Positions 9,195 through 18,978 of a stretch of DNA of 64,000 bases are shown in pieces (within the stretch, counting starts at the first letter, position 1; each line of letters starts with the position of its first letter). A program made the translations under genes and the position numbers. The stretch is from the NCBI RefSeq assembly GCF_016746085.1, contig NZ_JAERTZ010000025.1, forward strand, positions 310,001-374,000. Reading direction: 5' to 3'. The DNA is from Zobellella iuensis (lineage in GTDB: Bacteria; Pseudomonadota; Gammaproteobacteria; Enterobacterales; Aeromonadaceae). Below the pieces are notes generated by a model, which ran no database searches, was not told the DNA's origin, and saw only the letters and a list, made by a program, of their open reading frames with translations.

Positions 9195-9469
9195 GATGCC
9201 TCCGTTTGAATAGCTGCCTGGCCATAGGGCCTGCGTAAAAACAAGGTAACGTTGTTGTTATTGATTTATCTCGAACATAAAGCTAAACGAACAATCCATT
9301 TAAATCAATTTTGAAACAAAAATTCCATGATCTGGATCGCGATTTGTGGCTGATTTGTAAATTTTTGTTTGATACGGCTCCCACTTTTCCCTTCCGGGAG
9401 CCATCGGAGGATGAAACACCCGGGCCCGATACGCGTGCTTTATTTCATTTTCCGCCCGCTAGCACGCAT
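9195..9469. promoter_or_regulatory. Promoter region of MFS gene, with no gene
   Basis: AT-rich stretch upstream of the MFS gene, probably holding its promoter (reading leftward). A short open frame at 9311-9505 has no ribosome site and runs into a terminator. GCGTGCT (9433-9439) and AGCACGC (9461-9467) form an additional inverted repeat. Confidence 0.4.
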
Positions 9470-9504
9470 AAAAAAACAGGCAGGGAGCCGAAGCCGCCTG
9501 CCTG
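9470..9504 (-). terminator. Terminator of the ABC importer operon
   Basis: On the minus strand CAGGCAGG...CCTGCCTG (eight-bp stem, inner GGCTTCGGCT) is followed by a T-run. It lies 38 bp past the permease stop. Confidence 0.8.
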
Positions 9505-9542
9505 AAAAAGGGCAAATCGCACCAGGATATTGAAGTATTGAA

Positions 9543-10580
9543 TCAGCGTTTGGCCTTGTTGCGGCGCATGTCGATCACCACGGCACCGACGATGATGGCG
9601 CCCTTGATGATGTCCTGCACGTAGCTGTCCACCCCGATAAAGGTGAAGCCGCTCTTCATCAGGCCGAGGATGATGGCCCCGATCACGCAGCCGGTGATGC
9701 GCCCCACCCCGCCCATCAGGCTGGTGCCGCCGATCACCGCCGCGGCGATGGCGTCCAGCTCGTAGGCCATGCCCATGCTGGACTGGCCGCTGCTCACCCG
9801 CGCCGCCATCACGATGCCCGCCAGGCCGGACAGAGCCCCGGCGATGGAGTACACGATGATCAGGTACTTGTCGACGTTGATGCCGGACACCCGGGCCGAG
9901 GTCATGTTGCCGCCGATGGCGTACACGTATTTGCCGTAGCGGGTGTGCTTGAGTGCGATATGGAACACCACCGCCACCACCAGGAAGATCACCACCGGCA
10001 CCGAGCCCTGGCCGATGGAGGTAAAGCCGTCGGAGAGGAAGCTGATGGGGTTGCCCTGGGTATAGAACTGGGCCAGGCCGCGGGCCGATACCATCATGCC
10101 GAGGGTGGCGATAAAGGGCGGAATGCCGGTTTTGGTGATAAGCCAGCCGTTGACCACGCCGCACAACAGCCCCACCCCTATGCCCGCCACTATCGGCACT
10201 ATGGCCGGCAGATCCACCAGCCCCGGATACATGGGCGAGATGCTGTCGGCGGTTTGCGCCAGGCTGGCCGCCACCACCGCGGTCAGCGCCACCAGGGAGC
10301 CGGAAGAAAGATCGATGCCGGTGGTGATGATGACCTGGGTCACCCCCACGGCGATGATGCCGATGATCGCCACCTGCAGCACAATCAGCACCAGCCGGCC
10401 CGGGTTCATCAGGAAGGACTGGCCACGGAAGATCCAGCCCAACACCTCGAACACCAGGGCGATGCCGATCATCACCAGGAAGATGCCCATGTCCTTGGGC
10501 ATTTTCCGCTTGATATTGTCCCAGGCGGTGCCGTTGTTCTGTGTTGCCGCCATCGCTTTAGTTGCCTTTACATTTTCCAT
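9543..10580 (-). CDS. ABC sugar (inositol-type) transporter permease
   Basis: About 345 residues, an RbsC-family inner-membrane permease with 8-10 hydrophobic segments. It carries the TGIDLSSGS loop and the cytoplasmic coupling sequence ALGMMVSARGLAQ/TLGMM typical of class-2 carbohydrate importers. The start at 10580 has AAGGA eight bases upstream; an in-frame ATG six bases earlier is too close to it. It is last in the order binding protein - ATPase - permease. The operon lies beside iolG and a LacI regulator, so myo-inositol is the best guess over ribose, but this is inference. Confidence 0.88.
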   Translation of the reverse strand: MENVKATKAMAATQNNGTAWDNIKRKMPKDMGIFLVMIGIALVFEVLGWIFRGQSFLMNPGRLVLIVLQVAIIGIIAVGVTQVIITTGIDLSSGSLVALTAVVAASLAQTADSISPMYPGLVDLPAIVPIVAGIGVGLLCGVVNGWLITKTGIPPFIATLGMMVSARGLAQFYTQGNPISFLSDGFTSIGQGSVPVVIFLVVAVVFHIALKHTRYGKYVYAIGGNMTSARVSGINVDKYLIIVYSIAGALSGLAGIVMAARVSSGQSSMGMAYELDAIAAAVIGGTSLMGGVGRITGCVIGAIILGLMKSGFTFIGVDSYVQDIIKGAIIVGAVVIDMRRNKAKR

Positions 10581-10602
10581 TGTCATATTCCTTTATAGCC
10601 GC

Positions 10603-12087
10603 TTATTCCGAGGCCAACTCGAGGATTTTTTCCTGAGTGGCGTCCTCCCGGTCGAGAATGCCGGTGATATGCCCCTCGTGCATCACCATCACCCGGTCGC
10701 TCATGCCCAGGATTTCCGGCAGCTCCGACGACACCATGATGATGGCCACGCCCCGGTTGGCCAGTTCGCTGATCAGCTTGTAGATTTCCGCCTTGGCGCC
10801 CACGTCGATGCCCCGGGTGGGCTCGTCCAGGATCAGCAGCTTGGGCTGGGCCAGCAGCCAGCGGGCAATCAGCACCTTCTGCTGGTTGCCGCCGCTCAGG
10901 TTGTTGATGATCTGATCCATGGTGGGGGTCTTGATATTGAGCTTCTGGATCTGCTCCATGCAGTCCTTGACCATGTCCGAATGCTTGACGAAGCCCTTGC
11001 CGTCGATATATTTCGGCATCTTGACGATGCTCATGTTTTCCAGCACCGACAGCACCAGGAACAGGCCGGACTTCTTGCGGTCCTCGGTGAGGAACGCCAG
11101 CCCCAGATCGATGGCCTGGGCGGGGGAGCCTATCTGCACTTCCTGCCCTTCCAGCACTATGCTGCCGCTGTCGGCCGGGTGCACCCCGAACAGGCTTTCC
11201 ATCACCTCGCTGCGCCCGGCGCCGACCAGGCCGGCCACGCCCAGGATCTCGCCCCGCTTGAGCGAAAAGCTGACATCGTGGAACTTGCCGGCGCGGCAGA
11301 GGTTGTTCACCGCCAGCACCTCTTCTCCGATATTGTCGTTGAACTTGGGGAACATCTGGGTCAGTTCGCGGCCCACCATCTTGGTGATCAGGCTCTGGCG
11401 GTCGAAGTGGTCGGTCTTGTCCGAGCCGACGTAGGTGCCGTCCCGGAAGATGCTGATTTCATCGGTGATTTCGAATATTTCGTCCATCTTGTGGCTGATG
11501 TAGACGATGGACTTGCCCTGCTCCTTAAGGTCGTTGATGATGCGGAACAGGTGGAACACCTCACCTTCGGTCAGGGCCGAGGTGGGCTCGTCCATGATCA
11601 CCACGTCGGCGTCGTAGGATACCGCCTTGGCGATTTCGATCATCTGCTGGGTGCCGATGCTGAGATCGCCCACCAGCTCATCGGGTTTGACCTTGATGCT
11701 GAGCTGCTTGAGCAGCTTGTCGGTTTCCCGGTAGAGGGTATCGTGGTCGACGAAGGGCCCTTTCATGGGCTCGCGGCCCAGCCAGATATTCTCCGCCACC
11801 GTCATGTAGGGCACCAGGTTCAGTTCCTGGTGGATCATGGAAATGCCGGAGTGCAGGGCGTCCATGGTATCGCGGAAATTCATTTCCTTGCCCTTGACCT
11901 TGATGGTGCCGGTATCGGGGGTGTAGATGCCGATCAGGCACTTCATCAGGGTGGACTTGCCGGCGCCATTCTCCCCCATCAGGGCATGTACACTTCCCGG
12001 CCGTATCTTCAGGGTTACGTTGTCCAGCGCCTTGACACCGGGGAAGCCTTTGCTGATGCCTTCGGCTTCGAGCACATATGGGTACAT
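10603..12087 (-). CDS. ABC sugar (inositol-type) transporter ATP-binding protein
   Basis: 494 residues, the duplicated ATPase architecture of RbsA/MglA/XylG. The first domain has Walker A GENGAGKST (38-46), a signature and Walker B DEPTSAL. The second domain has a degenerate P-loop (GLVGAGRSE), signature LSGGNQQKV and DEPTRGIDVG. I start at the ATG at 12087 because GGAGGTAATCAG precedes it; the longer frame to 12156 runs into the upstream intergenic region. It energises uptake by the neighbouring permease and binding protein. Confidence 0.9.
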   Translation of the reverse strand: MYPYVLEAEGISKGFPGVKALDNVTLKIRPGSVHALMGENGAGKSTLMKCLIGIYTPDTGTIKVKGKEMNFRDTMDALHSGISMIHQELNLVPYMTVAENIWLGREPMKGPFVDHDTLYRETDKLLKQLSIKVKPDELVGDLSIGTQQMIEIAKAVSYDADVVIMDEPTSALTEGEVFHLFRIINDLKEQGKSIVYISHKMDEIFEITDEISIFRDGTYVGSDKTDHFDRQSLITKMVGRELTQMFPKFNDNIGEEVLAVNNLCRAGKFHDVSFSLKRGEILGVAGLVGAGRSEVMESLFGVHPADSGSIVLEGQEVQIGSPAQAIDLGLAFLTEDRKKSGLFLVLSVLENMSIVKMPKYIDGKGFVKHSDMVKDCMEQIQKLNIKTPTMDQIINNLSGGNQQKVLIARWLLAQPKLLILDEPTRGIDVGAKAEIYKLISELANRGVAIIMVSSELPEILGMSDRVMVMHEGHITGILDREDATQEKILELASE

Positions 12088-12142
12088 CTGATTACCTCCA
12101 AGACGTATCAAGGGGCCCGACCGGCGGGCCCCTGTTGATGAC

Positions 12143-13066
12143 TTAGTTACGTCCAATGAACTCTTTGTAGTTTTCCGGAGAAACCAGCTCGTAGGGAATC
12201 ATCACGTTTTTATCCACGGCCTCCCCTTTCGCCATTTTCACCGCCGTTTCGATGGACGCCTTGCCTTGGCCCTTGGCGTCCTGGAACACGGTCACGTCCA
12301 GCATGCCCTTGTCCAGAAAAGCCAGGGCATCGGGGGTCGCGTCCACGCCGCCCACGATCACGCCCTTCAGGCGGTTGGGGCCCAGGGCCATGATGGCGCC
12401 GATGGCCATTTCATCGTTATTGGAGGCGATGGCATCGATCTCGTAACCGGACAGCAGCCAGTTATTGGTCACGTCGATACCTTCCTTGCGGGAAAACTTG
12501 GCGGTTTCCTTGGTGATGATCTTGATGTCCGGATACTGGGCAGCGATTTCCTCCACCCCGCTGGTACGGTCACGGGTGGCTTCGCTGGACAGCTCACCCA
12601 TCAGGATGGCGACATTGCCCTTGCCGCCCAGCTTCTCGGCGATATATTCCATCTGCAGTCGGCCGGCCACCTTGGAGTCGGAGCCGACGAAGGCCATGCC
12701 CTCGGGCAGGGTCGCCTCGGGACGACGATTGACGAAGATCAGCGGAATGCCGGCCGCCTCGGCGCGACGGATGATGGGGGCGACCGCCTGGGTATCCACC
12801 GGGTTGATCACGATGGCGTCCAGCTTCTGGTTGATAAAGCTTTCCACCTGCTGCAACTGCTGGCCCACGTCATTCTTGGCGTCTTCGAACTGGGCACTGA
12901 CGTCATCCAGCTCCGCGACTTTCTCCTGCATGGCCTGACGCACCAGGGTCAGGAAGTTGTCGTCGAACAACGCCATGGACACGCCGAGCTTGATATCGTC
13001 GGCATAAGCGCCGAACGGCAGGGCGGCGGCCAGGGCGGAGGCAACTATCAGCTTTTTGAATTTCAT
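12143..13066 (-). CDS. Periplasmic sugar (inositol-type) binding protein
   Basis: 307 residues with a clear Sec signal peptide (about residues 1-22, ending AYA before DDIKLG) and a type-1 periplasmic binding fold of the RbsB class (LGVSMALFDDNF, NPVDTQA, NNDEMAIGAI). AAGGAG precedes the ATG. It is the first gene of a binding protein-ATPase-permease operon and delivers the ligand to the membrane complex. By context the ligand is probably myo-inositol or a related cyclitol; ribose-like sugars remain possible. Confidence 0.9.
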   Translation of the reverse strand: MKFKKLIVASALAAALPFGAYADDIKLGVSMALFDDNFLTLVRQAMQEKVAELDDVSAQFEDAKNDVGQQLQQVESFINQKLDAIVINPVDTQAVAPIIRRAEAAGIPLIFVNRRPEATLPEGMAFVGSDSKVAGRLQMEYIAEKLGGKGNVAILMGELSSEATRDRTSGVEEIAAQYPDIKIITKETAKFSRKEGIDVTNNWLLSGYEIDAIASNNDEMAIGAIMALGPNRLKGVIVGGVDATPDALAFLDKGMLDVTVFQDAKGQGKASIETAVKMAKGEAVDKNVMIPYELVSPENYKEFIGRN

Positions 13067-13376
13067 GGTCTTACTCCTTGTGAGAAACCGGGTGTTTCAT
13101 TCCTTGACCGGGCCATTCAACCACTCAACAGCCCGATGAAATCGCTATCGGTGATGGCGAACCATCAATTGAACGTTTATTTCAAAATTAATAATGTTGG
13201 AATTTATGATTTTTCGCAAGGCGCTATCACCATCAATCCTCAAAAAAATAACAATTCTTTGACATGGATCTTGTTATGGTGTCGGACGGTAACGGGACAG
13301 CGGCGGAGTAAAAATCAAAATTCCTTTAAAATCAAAATCTTGAATACCATCAACAAAATCGAAAGGGCAGCTGCGG
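13067..13376. promoter_or_regulatory. Promoter region of the ABC importer operon
   Basis: The region is markedly AT-rich and gene-free, between the binding protein gene and the terminator of the upstream LacI gene. It must hold the leftward promoter of the importer operon and probably operators of the adjacent regulator. No individual site could be fixed by eye. Confidence 0.45.
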
Positions 13377-13414
13377 AAAAAACCTTTCCCGGCTCCGGAA
13401 CGCCCCGGAAAAGG
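13377..13414 (-). terminator. Terminator after LacI-type regulator
   Basis: On the minus strand CCTTTTCCGG and CCGGGAAAGG pair (one G-U) and are followed by TTTTTT. It separates the regulator gene from the importer operon. Confidence 0.7.
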
Positions 13415-13459
13415 CAGGAAAGAGATGAAATGTAAATTTCAAAAGCGGTGCGCAACCGC

Positions 13460-14470
13460 TCAGCGGCCCAGGTTCTCCCGGGTGATCAGGGAAAAGTCGA
13501 TATGTCCCCCGGCGGCCGGCGGCGTTCCCTGCTCCAGTTGGCAGAGCAGCAGCTCCAGGGCGCGAAAGGCGTGCAGCCTGGGGTTCTGATCCAGGGTCAG
13601 GTGCATTTTTCCCTGGCGCAGCAGGGCTTCGGAGGTGGCATGGCGCTCGTGGCCGATAAAAATGCAGCGGCCGGCCAGGCCCTGCCGCTCCAGCAGGCGG
13701 GCAATAATGGCGTTGCCGGGCCCGGTGTTGTACACCGCCACCACCCGGCCCGCGGCCAGCCGTTCCCGCACCAGGGATTCGATAAGTTCGTTCTGCTCCC
13801 GGCCCTCCAGCACCAGGGGCAGCAGCCGGGAGCCGGACTCCGCCAGCCGCTCCCGGCAGCCGCGCACCCGCTCCCGGTGCACCAGCACCTCCTGCGGGCC
13901 GCATACCACCAGCACTTCGCCGGGCTCCCGGCACCATTGTTCCAGCAACCAGCCGGCGGTGCGCCCGGCGGCATATTGATCTATGCCCACATGGGCAAGG
14001 GGCGCCGTGCCCGGCAACTCGGTGACCAGGCTGATCACCGGCACCCCCTGGTCGGTGGCGGCGTTCACCGCCGCCACCACCGCCGGGTGATCCGAGCCGA
14101 ACAGTATGATGCCGTCCCGCCCGGCGGCGGCCTGGTTCAGTTTCTTCGCCAGCAGCGAAGGCTCCCGCTCGCCCACCAGGGTGCGATGCAGTACCAGGCG
14201 CCGTTTGCCCAGGGTATCCGCCGCCTCCATAAAGCTCTGGCTCAGTTGCTTGAAGAAATAGGTATCGCTGTCGCTCAGGAACACCTCTATATGGCGCAGC
14301 CGGTGCCATTCGTCCGGCAGCATCCGTTTCATTCCCAGCTCCCGGGCCACCCGGATCACCCGCTCGGCGGTGGCCGGCGATACATTGCCCCGTTCGTTCA
14401 GCACCCGATCGACGGTGGCTTCCCCCACCCCCGCCCGTTTGGCGACTTCGGTCAGCGTGATCTTCTTCAT
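13460..14470 (-). CDS. LacI-family regulator of the inositol region (ATVDRVL subtype)
   Basis: 336 residues: HTH at residues 1-25 (ITLTEVAKRAGVGEATVDRV) and a periplasmic-binding-like ligand domain. The ATG at 14470 follows GGAGTGAAAAAC, and MKKITLTEVA is a standard LacI N-terminus, so the longer frame is rejected. It is divergent from iolG and upstream of the importer operon, and therefore the best candidate for the inositol-responsive repressor of both. It belongs to the same ATVDRVL subtype as the regulator at 1599-2633. Confidence 0.87.
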   Translation of the reverse strand: MKKITLTEVAKRAGVGEATVDRVLNERGNVSPATAERVIRVARELGMKRMLPDEWHRLRHIEVFLSDSDTYFFKQLSQSFMEAADTLGKRRLVLHRTLVGEREPSLLAKKLNQAAAGRDGIILFGSDHPAVVAAVNAATDQGVPVISLVTELPGTAPLAHVGIDQYAAGRTAGWLLEQWCREPGEVLVVCGPQEVLVHRERVRGCRERLAESGSRLLPLVLEGREQNELIESLVRERLAAGRVVAVYNTGPGNAIIARLLERQGLAGRCIFIGHERHATSEALLRQGKMHLTLDQNPRLHAFRALELLLCQLEQGTPPAAGGHIDFSLITRENLGR

Positions 14471-14575
14471 GTTTTTCACTCCAACTCCCGGAAAGGAGTT
14501 CCAGTATAGCCGTAATGATGGCTTTCCATCATCGCGACCTTGGCGTTTTTGCCCCACCACTGCTTATAGTGATGG

Positions 14576-14588
14576 TTATGAAACATAA
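14576..14588. promoter_or_regulatory. Candidate operator upstream of iolG
   Basis: TTATG-AAA-CATAA is a perfect interrupted palindrome in the 220-bp region between the divergent LacI-type gene and iolG. It is a plausible binding site for that regulator, based on position and symmetry only. Confidence 0.3.
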
Positions 14589-14606
14589 GTTCCAACAAGC
14601 CGGTAA

Positions 14607-15704
<1,098 letters not shown>

Positions 15705-15723
15705 TGTACGGAGCCGAATCAAG

Positions 15724-16542
15724 ATGTCTCAACTGACCCCTACCTTTTCCCTGAACCATATGACGGCGCCCAAGCTGAGCGCCTTCGAACTGCTCGACAC
15801 CGCCAAGGCCCTGGGCCTGCAGGCGGTGGAGCTGCGCAACGATGTGGCCGACAACAGCATCAGCGAGCTGGACCACGCCCGCGCCATCGGCGCCCGGGCC
15901 CGTGAGCTCGGCATCGAGATCCTGAGCATCAACGCCCTCTATCCGTTCAACGTCTGGAACCCGGAGCGCGCCGCCCAGGCCGAAAGGCTGGCCGAACTGG
16001 CCGCCGCCTGCGGCGCCACCGGCCTGGTGCTGTGCCCGCTCAACGACGGCAGCTTCCAGGGCTCGGACCCCGCCAGCCTGGAGCAGGCCCTGCGCGGCCT
16101 CCAGCCGATACTGGAACAACACGGCCTCAAGGGTTTCGTGGAGCCGCTGGGCTTCCCCGTCTCCTCCCTGCGGCTGAAGAAAAACGCCGTGGCCGCCATC
16201 CAGGCGGTGGGCGGCGAGGGCCGCTTCGCCCTGGTGCATGACACCTTCCACCACAGGGTGGCGGGCGAAACCGAGTTCTTCCCCGAGTTCACCGGCCTGG
16301 TGCATATCTCCGGGGTGGAAGATACCGCCATCGGCTACGAGCAGATGCTGGACGCCCACCGGGTGCTGGTCGGCCCCGCGGACCGGCTGGACAATATCGG
16401 CCAGATCCGCACCCTGCTGCAGGCCGGCTACCAGGGCTACTTCTCCTTCGAGCCTTTCGCCAGGGAAGTGTGCGAACTGGACCAGCCGCTGCCGGCGGTG
16501 CAGGCCAGCATGGACTTTATCGCCGAGGGCGTACGGGGCTAA
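15724..16542 (+). CDS. iolI: Sugar-phosphate-isomerase-fold protein, IolI-like inosose isomerase
   Basis: 272 residues, an AP-endonuclease-2-type TIM barrel. It resembles 2-keto-myo-inositol isomerase IolI: ELRND, SINALYPFN, EPLGF (Glu140), HDTFHH (Asp173), VHISG (His194) and SFEPF (Glu243) line up with the four metal ligands described for that enzyme. It follows iolG closely and shares its terminator. It lacks the N-terminal pattern of inosose dehydratase IolE. The assignment to isomerisation of 2-keto-myo-inositol is by family resemblance. Confidence 0.75.
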   Translation: MSQLTPTFSLNHMTAPKLSAFELLDTAKALGLQAVELRNDVADNSISELDHARAIGARARELGIEILSINALYPFNVWNPERAAQAERLAELAAACGATGLVLCPLNDGSFQGSDPASLEQALRGLQPILEQHGLKGFVEPLGFPVSSLRLKKNAVAAIQAVGGEGRFALVHDTFHHRVAGETEFFPEFTGLVHISGVEDTAIGYEQMLDAHRVLVGPADRLDNIGQIRTLLQAGYQGYFSFEPFAREVCELDQPLPAVQASMDFIAEGVRG

Positions 16543-16571
16543 GCCTCCGCCCTTCACGTCTCCCCATAAAC

Positions 16572-16607
16572 AAAGGGCCCCGGTTCCACATCGAACCGGG
16601 GCCCTTT
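16572..16607. terminator. Bidirectional terminator after iolGI
   Basis: Perfect 15-bp stem AAAGGGCCCCGGTTC / GAACCGGGGCCCTTT with a six-base loop, 30 bp past the iolI stop. Confidence 0.85.
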
Positions 16608-16693
16608 GGTATTGAATAAATGGCGGGCGACTTTGCCTGTGGCCGGTCATGGGGGTAAACTGGGCGCTCATTCGCAGTACAGGTTGACCCTAA

Positions 16694-17245
16694 ATGAAGC
16701 AATTTGTCGAATTCATCCCGCTCATCATCTTCTTCGTGGTGTACAAAACGGTCGATATTTATGCCGCCACCGGCGCCCTGATGGCCGCCACCTGCGTGCA
16801 GATGCTGGTGCAGTGGGTCCGGCATAAAAAGCTGGAAAAGATGCACCTTATCACCCTGGTGCTGGTGCTGTTCTTCGGCGGTCTCACCATGTTCTTCCAG
16901 GACGATGCCTTTATCAAATGGAAGGTCACCGCGGTCAACGTCCTGTTCGCACTGGGTCTGCTGGTCGGCCGCTATGGCTTCGGCAAAAACCTGCTCAAAC
17001 AAATGCTGGGTAAAGAGCTGACCCTGCCCGATGCAATATGGGATAAGGCCAACCTGGGCTGGGTTGGTTTCTTTCTGTTTTGCGGCCTGCTCAATATCTA
17101 TGTGGCCTTCTATCTGTCACAGGAGCTGTGGGTCAACTTCAAGGTATTCGGCCTGCTGGGCCTGACGCTATTGTTTACCATCGCTACCGTTTTCTATCTG
17201 TACCGGCATCAACCCGCCCAGGAAAAAAACAAACAGGAAGGATAA
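16694..17245 (+). CDS. yciB: Inner-membrane septation protein A (YciB)
   Basis: 183 residues with about five hydrophobic segments and the family start MKQFVEFIPLIIFFVVYKT. YciB proteins are inner-membrane proteins linked to cell division, elongation and envelope integrity; their molecular activity is not settled. Length matches the family (about 180). yciI follows three bases after the stop, as in many gammaproteobacteria, so the two are one transcript ending at the hairpin at 17555. Confidence 0.93.
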   Translation: MKQFVEFIPLIIFFVVYKTVDIYAATGALMAATCVQMLVQWVRHKKLEKMHLITLVLVLFFGGLTMFFQDDAFIKWKVTAVNVLFALGLLVGRYGFGKNLLKQMLGKELTLPDAIWDKANLGWVGFFLFCGLLNIYVAFYLSQELWVNFKVFGLLGLTLLFTIATVFYLYRHQPAQEKNKQEG

Positions 17246-17248
17246 ATC

Positions 17249-17548
17249 ATGTGGTACGTCATCTTTGCCCAAGACGCCCCCAATAGTCTGGAAAAACGCT
17301 TAGCCGCCCGCCCGGCCCACCTGGCCCGGCTGCAGGCCCTGACAGAGGAAGGCCGCCTGCTGGTGGCCGGCCCCAACCCGGCCATCGACGCCGAAGACCC
17401 GGGAGCGGCCGGCTTTACCGGCAGCACGGTGATCGCCGAGTTCGACTCGCTGGACGCCGCCCAGGCCTGGGCCGACGCCGATCCCTACCTGGCCGCCGGC
17501 GTCTACGCCTCCGTCATCGTCAAGCCCTTCAGGAAAGTCCTGCCCTGA
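17249..17548 (+). CDS. yciI: YciI-family protein
   Basis: 99 residues with the YCII fold: N-terminal [27 protein letters not shown] and the central LLVAGPNP. The His/Asp residues of the pseudo-active site are in the N-terminal half. The biochemical role of YciI proteins is poorly known. AAGGATAAATC precedes the ATG, and it is coupled to yciB (3-bp gap). Confidence 0.92.
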   Translation: MWYVIFAQDAPNSLEKRLAARPAHLARLQALTEEGRLLVAGPNPAIDAEDPGAAGFTGSTVIAEFDSLDAAQAWADADPYLAAGVYASVIVKPFRKVLP

Positions 17549-17554
17549 ACGTCC

Positions 17555-17578
17555 AAACCGGCCCAGGCCGGTTTTTTT
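17555..17578 (+). terminator. Terminator of yciB-yciI
   Basis: AAACCGGCC-CA-GGCCGGTTT followed by T-run, directly after the yciI stop. Confidence 0.9.
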
Positions 17579-17708
17579 ATGGTTGCCCGGATAGCGTCTT
17601 CACCCATTTGGGGGATTTTACTCTTCGGCATTGCCCAAAGGCCCCTCCCTGACCAAGGCTTGATAGGTCCAATGGACAACATCATCCCAACAACAAGGAG
17701 AGACGGGT

Positions 17709-17993
17709 ATGTACAAGGCTCTGTTATCCACTCTGCTGGCAGCGACACTGGCTCTCGGCACCCCGGCCCTGGCCAGCGAGCCGGCCCAGGAAACCGTGAT
17801 CACCAGTATCGACATCAATACCGCCACTCAGGATCAGCTCGCCCTGCTCACCGGCATAGGTCCGGCCAAGGCGGCAGCCATAGTGGAATACCGGCAAAAC
17901 AACGGCCCCTTCGCCTCGATCGACGATCTGGCCAAAGTCAGCGGTATTGGCCCCGCCACGGTAGAAAAAAACCGGCACCTGCTGAGTAACTGA
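17709..17993 (+). CDS. ComEA-family helix-hairpin-helix protein
   Basis: 94 residues. A signal peptide (about 1-23, ending LASEPAQ) is followed by a ComEA-type DNA-binding (HhH)2 domain: [22 protein letters not shown] and [19 protein letters not shown]. Such proteins bind double-stranded DNA in the periplasm during natural transformation; short stand-alone versions are widespread and not always needed for competence. AAGGAGAGACGGGT gives a strong ribosome site. No other competence genes are near. Confidence 0.88.
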   Translation: MYKALLSTLLAATLALGTPALASEPAQETVITSIDINTATQDQLALLTGIGPAKAAAIVEYRQNNGPFASIDDLAKVSGIGPATVEKNRHLLSN

Positions 17994-17999
17994 CCTTCG

Positions 18000-18025
18000 G
18001 CCCTCCCGGGCATGGCCGGGAGGGC
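18000..18025 (+). terminator. Hairpin after the comEA-like gene
   Basis: GCCCTCCCGG and CCGGGAGGGC form a 10-bp stem seven bases after the stop. There is no U-tract, so its role as an intrinsic terminator is uncertain. Confidence 0.5.
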
Positions 18026-18072
18026 TGCTATTGGTTATGATACGAGCCCGTTGTTTTTTTGGTGTCAGAACC

Positions 18073-18978
18073 ATGCCTTCACAGCCATTGATTCGCAAAG
18101 CAGTGATTCCGGTCGCAGGATTGGGCACCCGCATGCTGCCCGCCACCAAGGCCATTCCCAAAGAAATGCTACCGGTGGTCGACAAGCCCCTGATCCAGTA
18201 CGTGGTCAACGAAGCGGTCCAGGCCGGGATCAAGGAAATCGTGCTGGTCACCCATGCCAGCAAAAACTCCATCGAAAACCACTTCGATACCAGCTTCGAG
18301 CTGGAAGCCACCCTGGAAAAACGGGTCAAGCGGCAGTTGCTCAGCGAAGTGCAGAATATCTGCCCGCCCGATGTCACCATCATGCACGTCCGCCAGGGCG
18401 AGGCCAAGGGACTGGGCCACGCCATCCTCTGCGCCCATCCGCTGGTCGGTGACGCTCCCTTCGCCATCTTGTTGCCCGATGTGCTGATCGACGAGGCCGC
18501 CTGCGATCTGCGGCAAGACAACCTGGCCGCCATGATCCGCGCCTTTGAAAACAACGGCCACAGTCAGATCCTGGTGGAGCCGGTCGCCCATGAGCTGGTG
18601 GATCAGTTCGGTATCGTCGATATCAACGGCAATGCCCTGAGCCAGGGAACCTCCTCACCGCTCTGTGCCATCGTCGAAAAACCCCGGCAGATCGATGCCC
18701 CCTCCAACCTGGCGGTGGTGGGGCGCTATGTCCTGTCCGCCAATATCTGGCCGGTACTGGAAAAAACGCCGCTCGGCAAGGGCGATGAAATACAGCTGAC
18801 CGATACCATCGCCATGCTGATGGAGAAGGAGCCGGTAGAAGCCCATCATATCCAGGGGAAAAGTCACGACTGCGGCAGCAAGCTCGGCTTTTTGATGGCC
18901 AATATTGAATATGGCCTCCGCCATCGGGAACTGGGGGCCGACTTCGCCCGTTATCTGCAGCAGCTCAGTCTCAGGTGA
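18073..18978 (+). CDS. galU: UTP-glucose-1-phosphate uridylyltransferase
   Basis: 301 residues. It makes UDP-glucose from UTP and glucose-1-phosphate for polysaccharide, LPS and osmoprotectant synthesis in the cytoplasm. The nucleotide-binding start [20 protein letters not shown] and the later motifs [18 protein letters not shown] and GDEIQLTD are those of GalU. The ATG at 18073 gives the family N-terminus. Its 3' end overlaps the convergent rssB gene by eight bases. In E. coli rssB and galU are also neighbours. Confidence 0.95.
   Translation: MPSQPLIRKAVIPVAGLGTRMLPATKAIPKEMLPVVDKPLIQYVVNEAVQAGIKEIVLVTHASKNSIENHFDTSFELEATLEKRVKRQLLSEVQNICPPDVTIMHVRQGEAKGLGHAILCAHPLVGDAPFAILLPDVLIDEAACDLRQDNLAAMIRAFENNGHSQILVEPVAHELVDQFGIVDINGNALSQGTSSPLCAIVEKPRQIDAPSNLAVVGRYVLSANIWPVLEKTPLGKGDEIQLTDTIAMLMEKEPVEAHHIQGKSHDCGSKLGFLMANIEYGLRHRELGADFARYLQQLSLR

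Noticed and set aside
9311-9505. 64-codon plus-strand frame between the MFS gene and the ABC importer
   Set aside because: No ribosome site, unremarkable composition, and its end lies inside the importer terminator.
7641-12138. Long plus-strand frames (522 and 680 codons) over the MFS and ABC importer genes
   Set aside because: Both are mirror frames of conserved transporter genes and have no start signals or recognisable domains.
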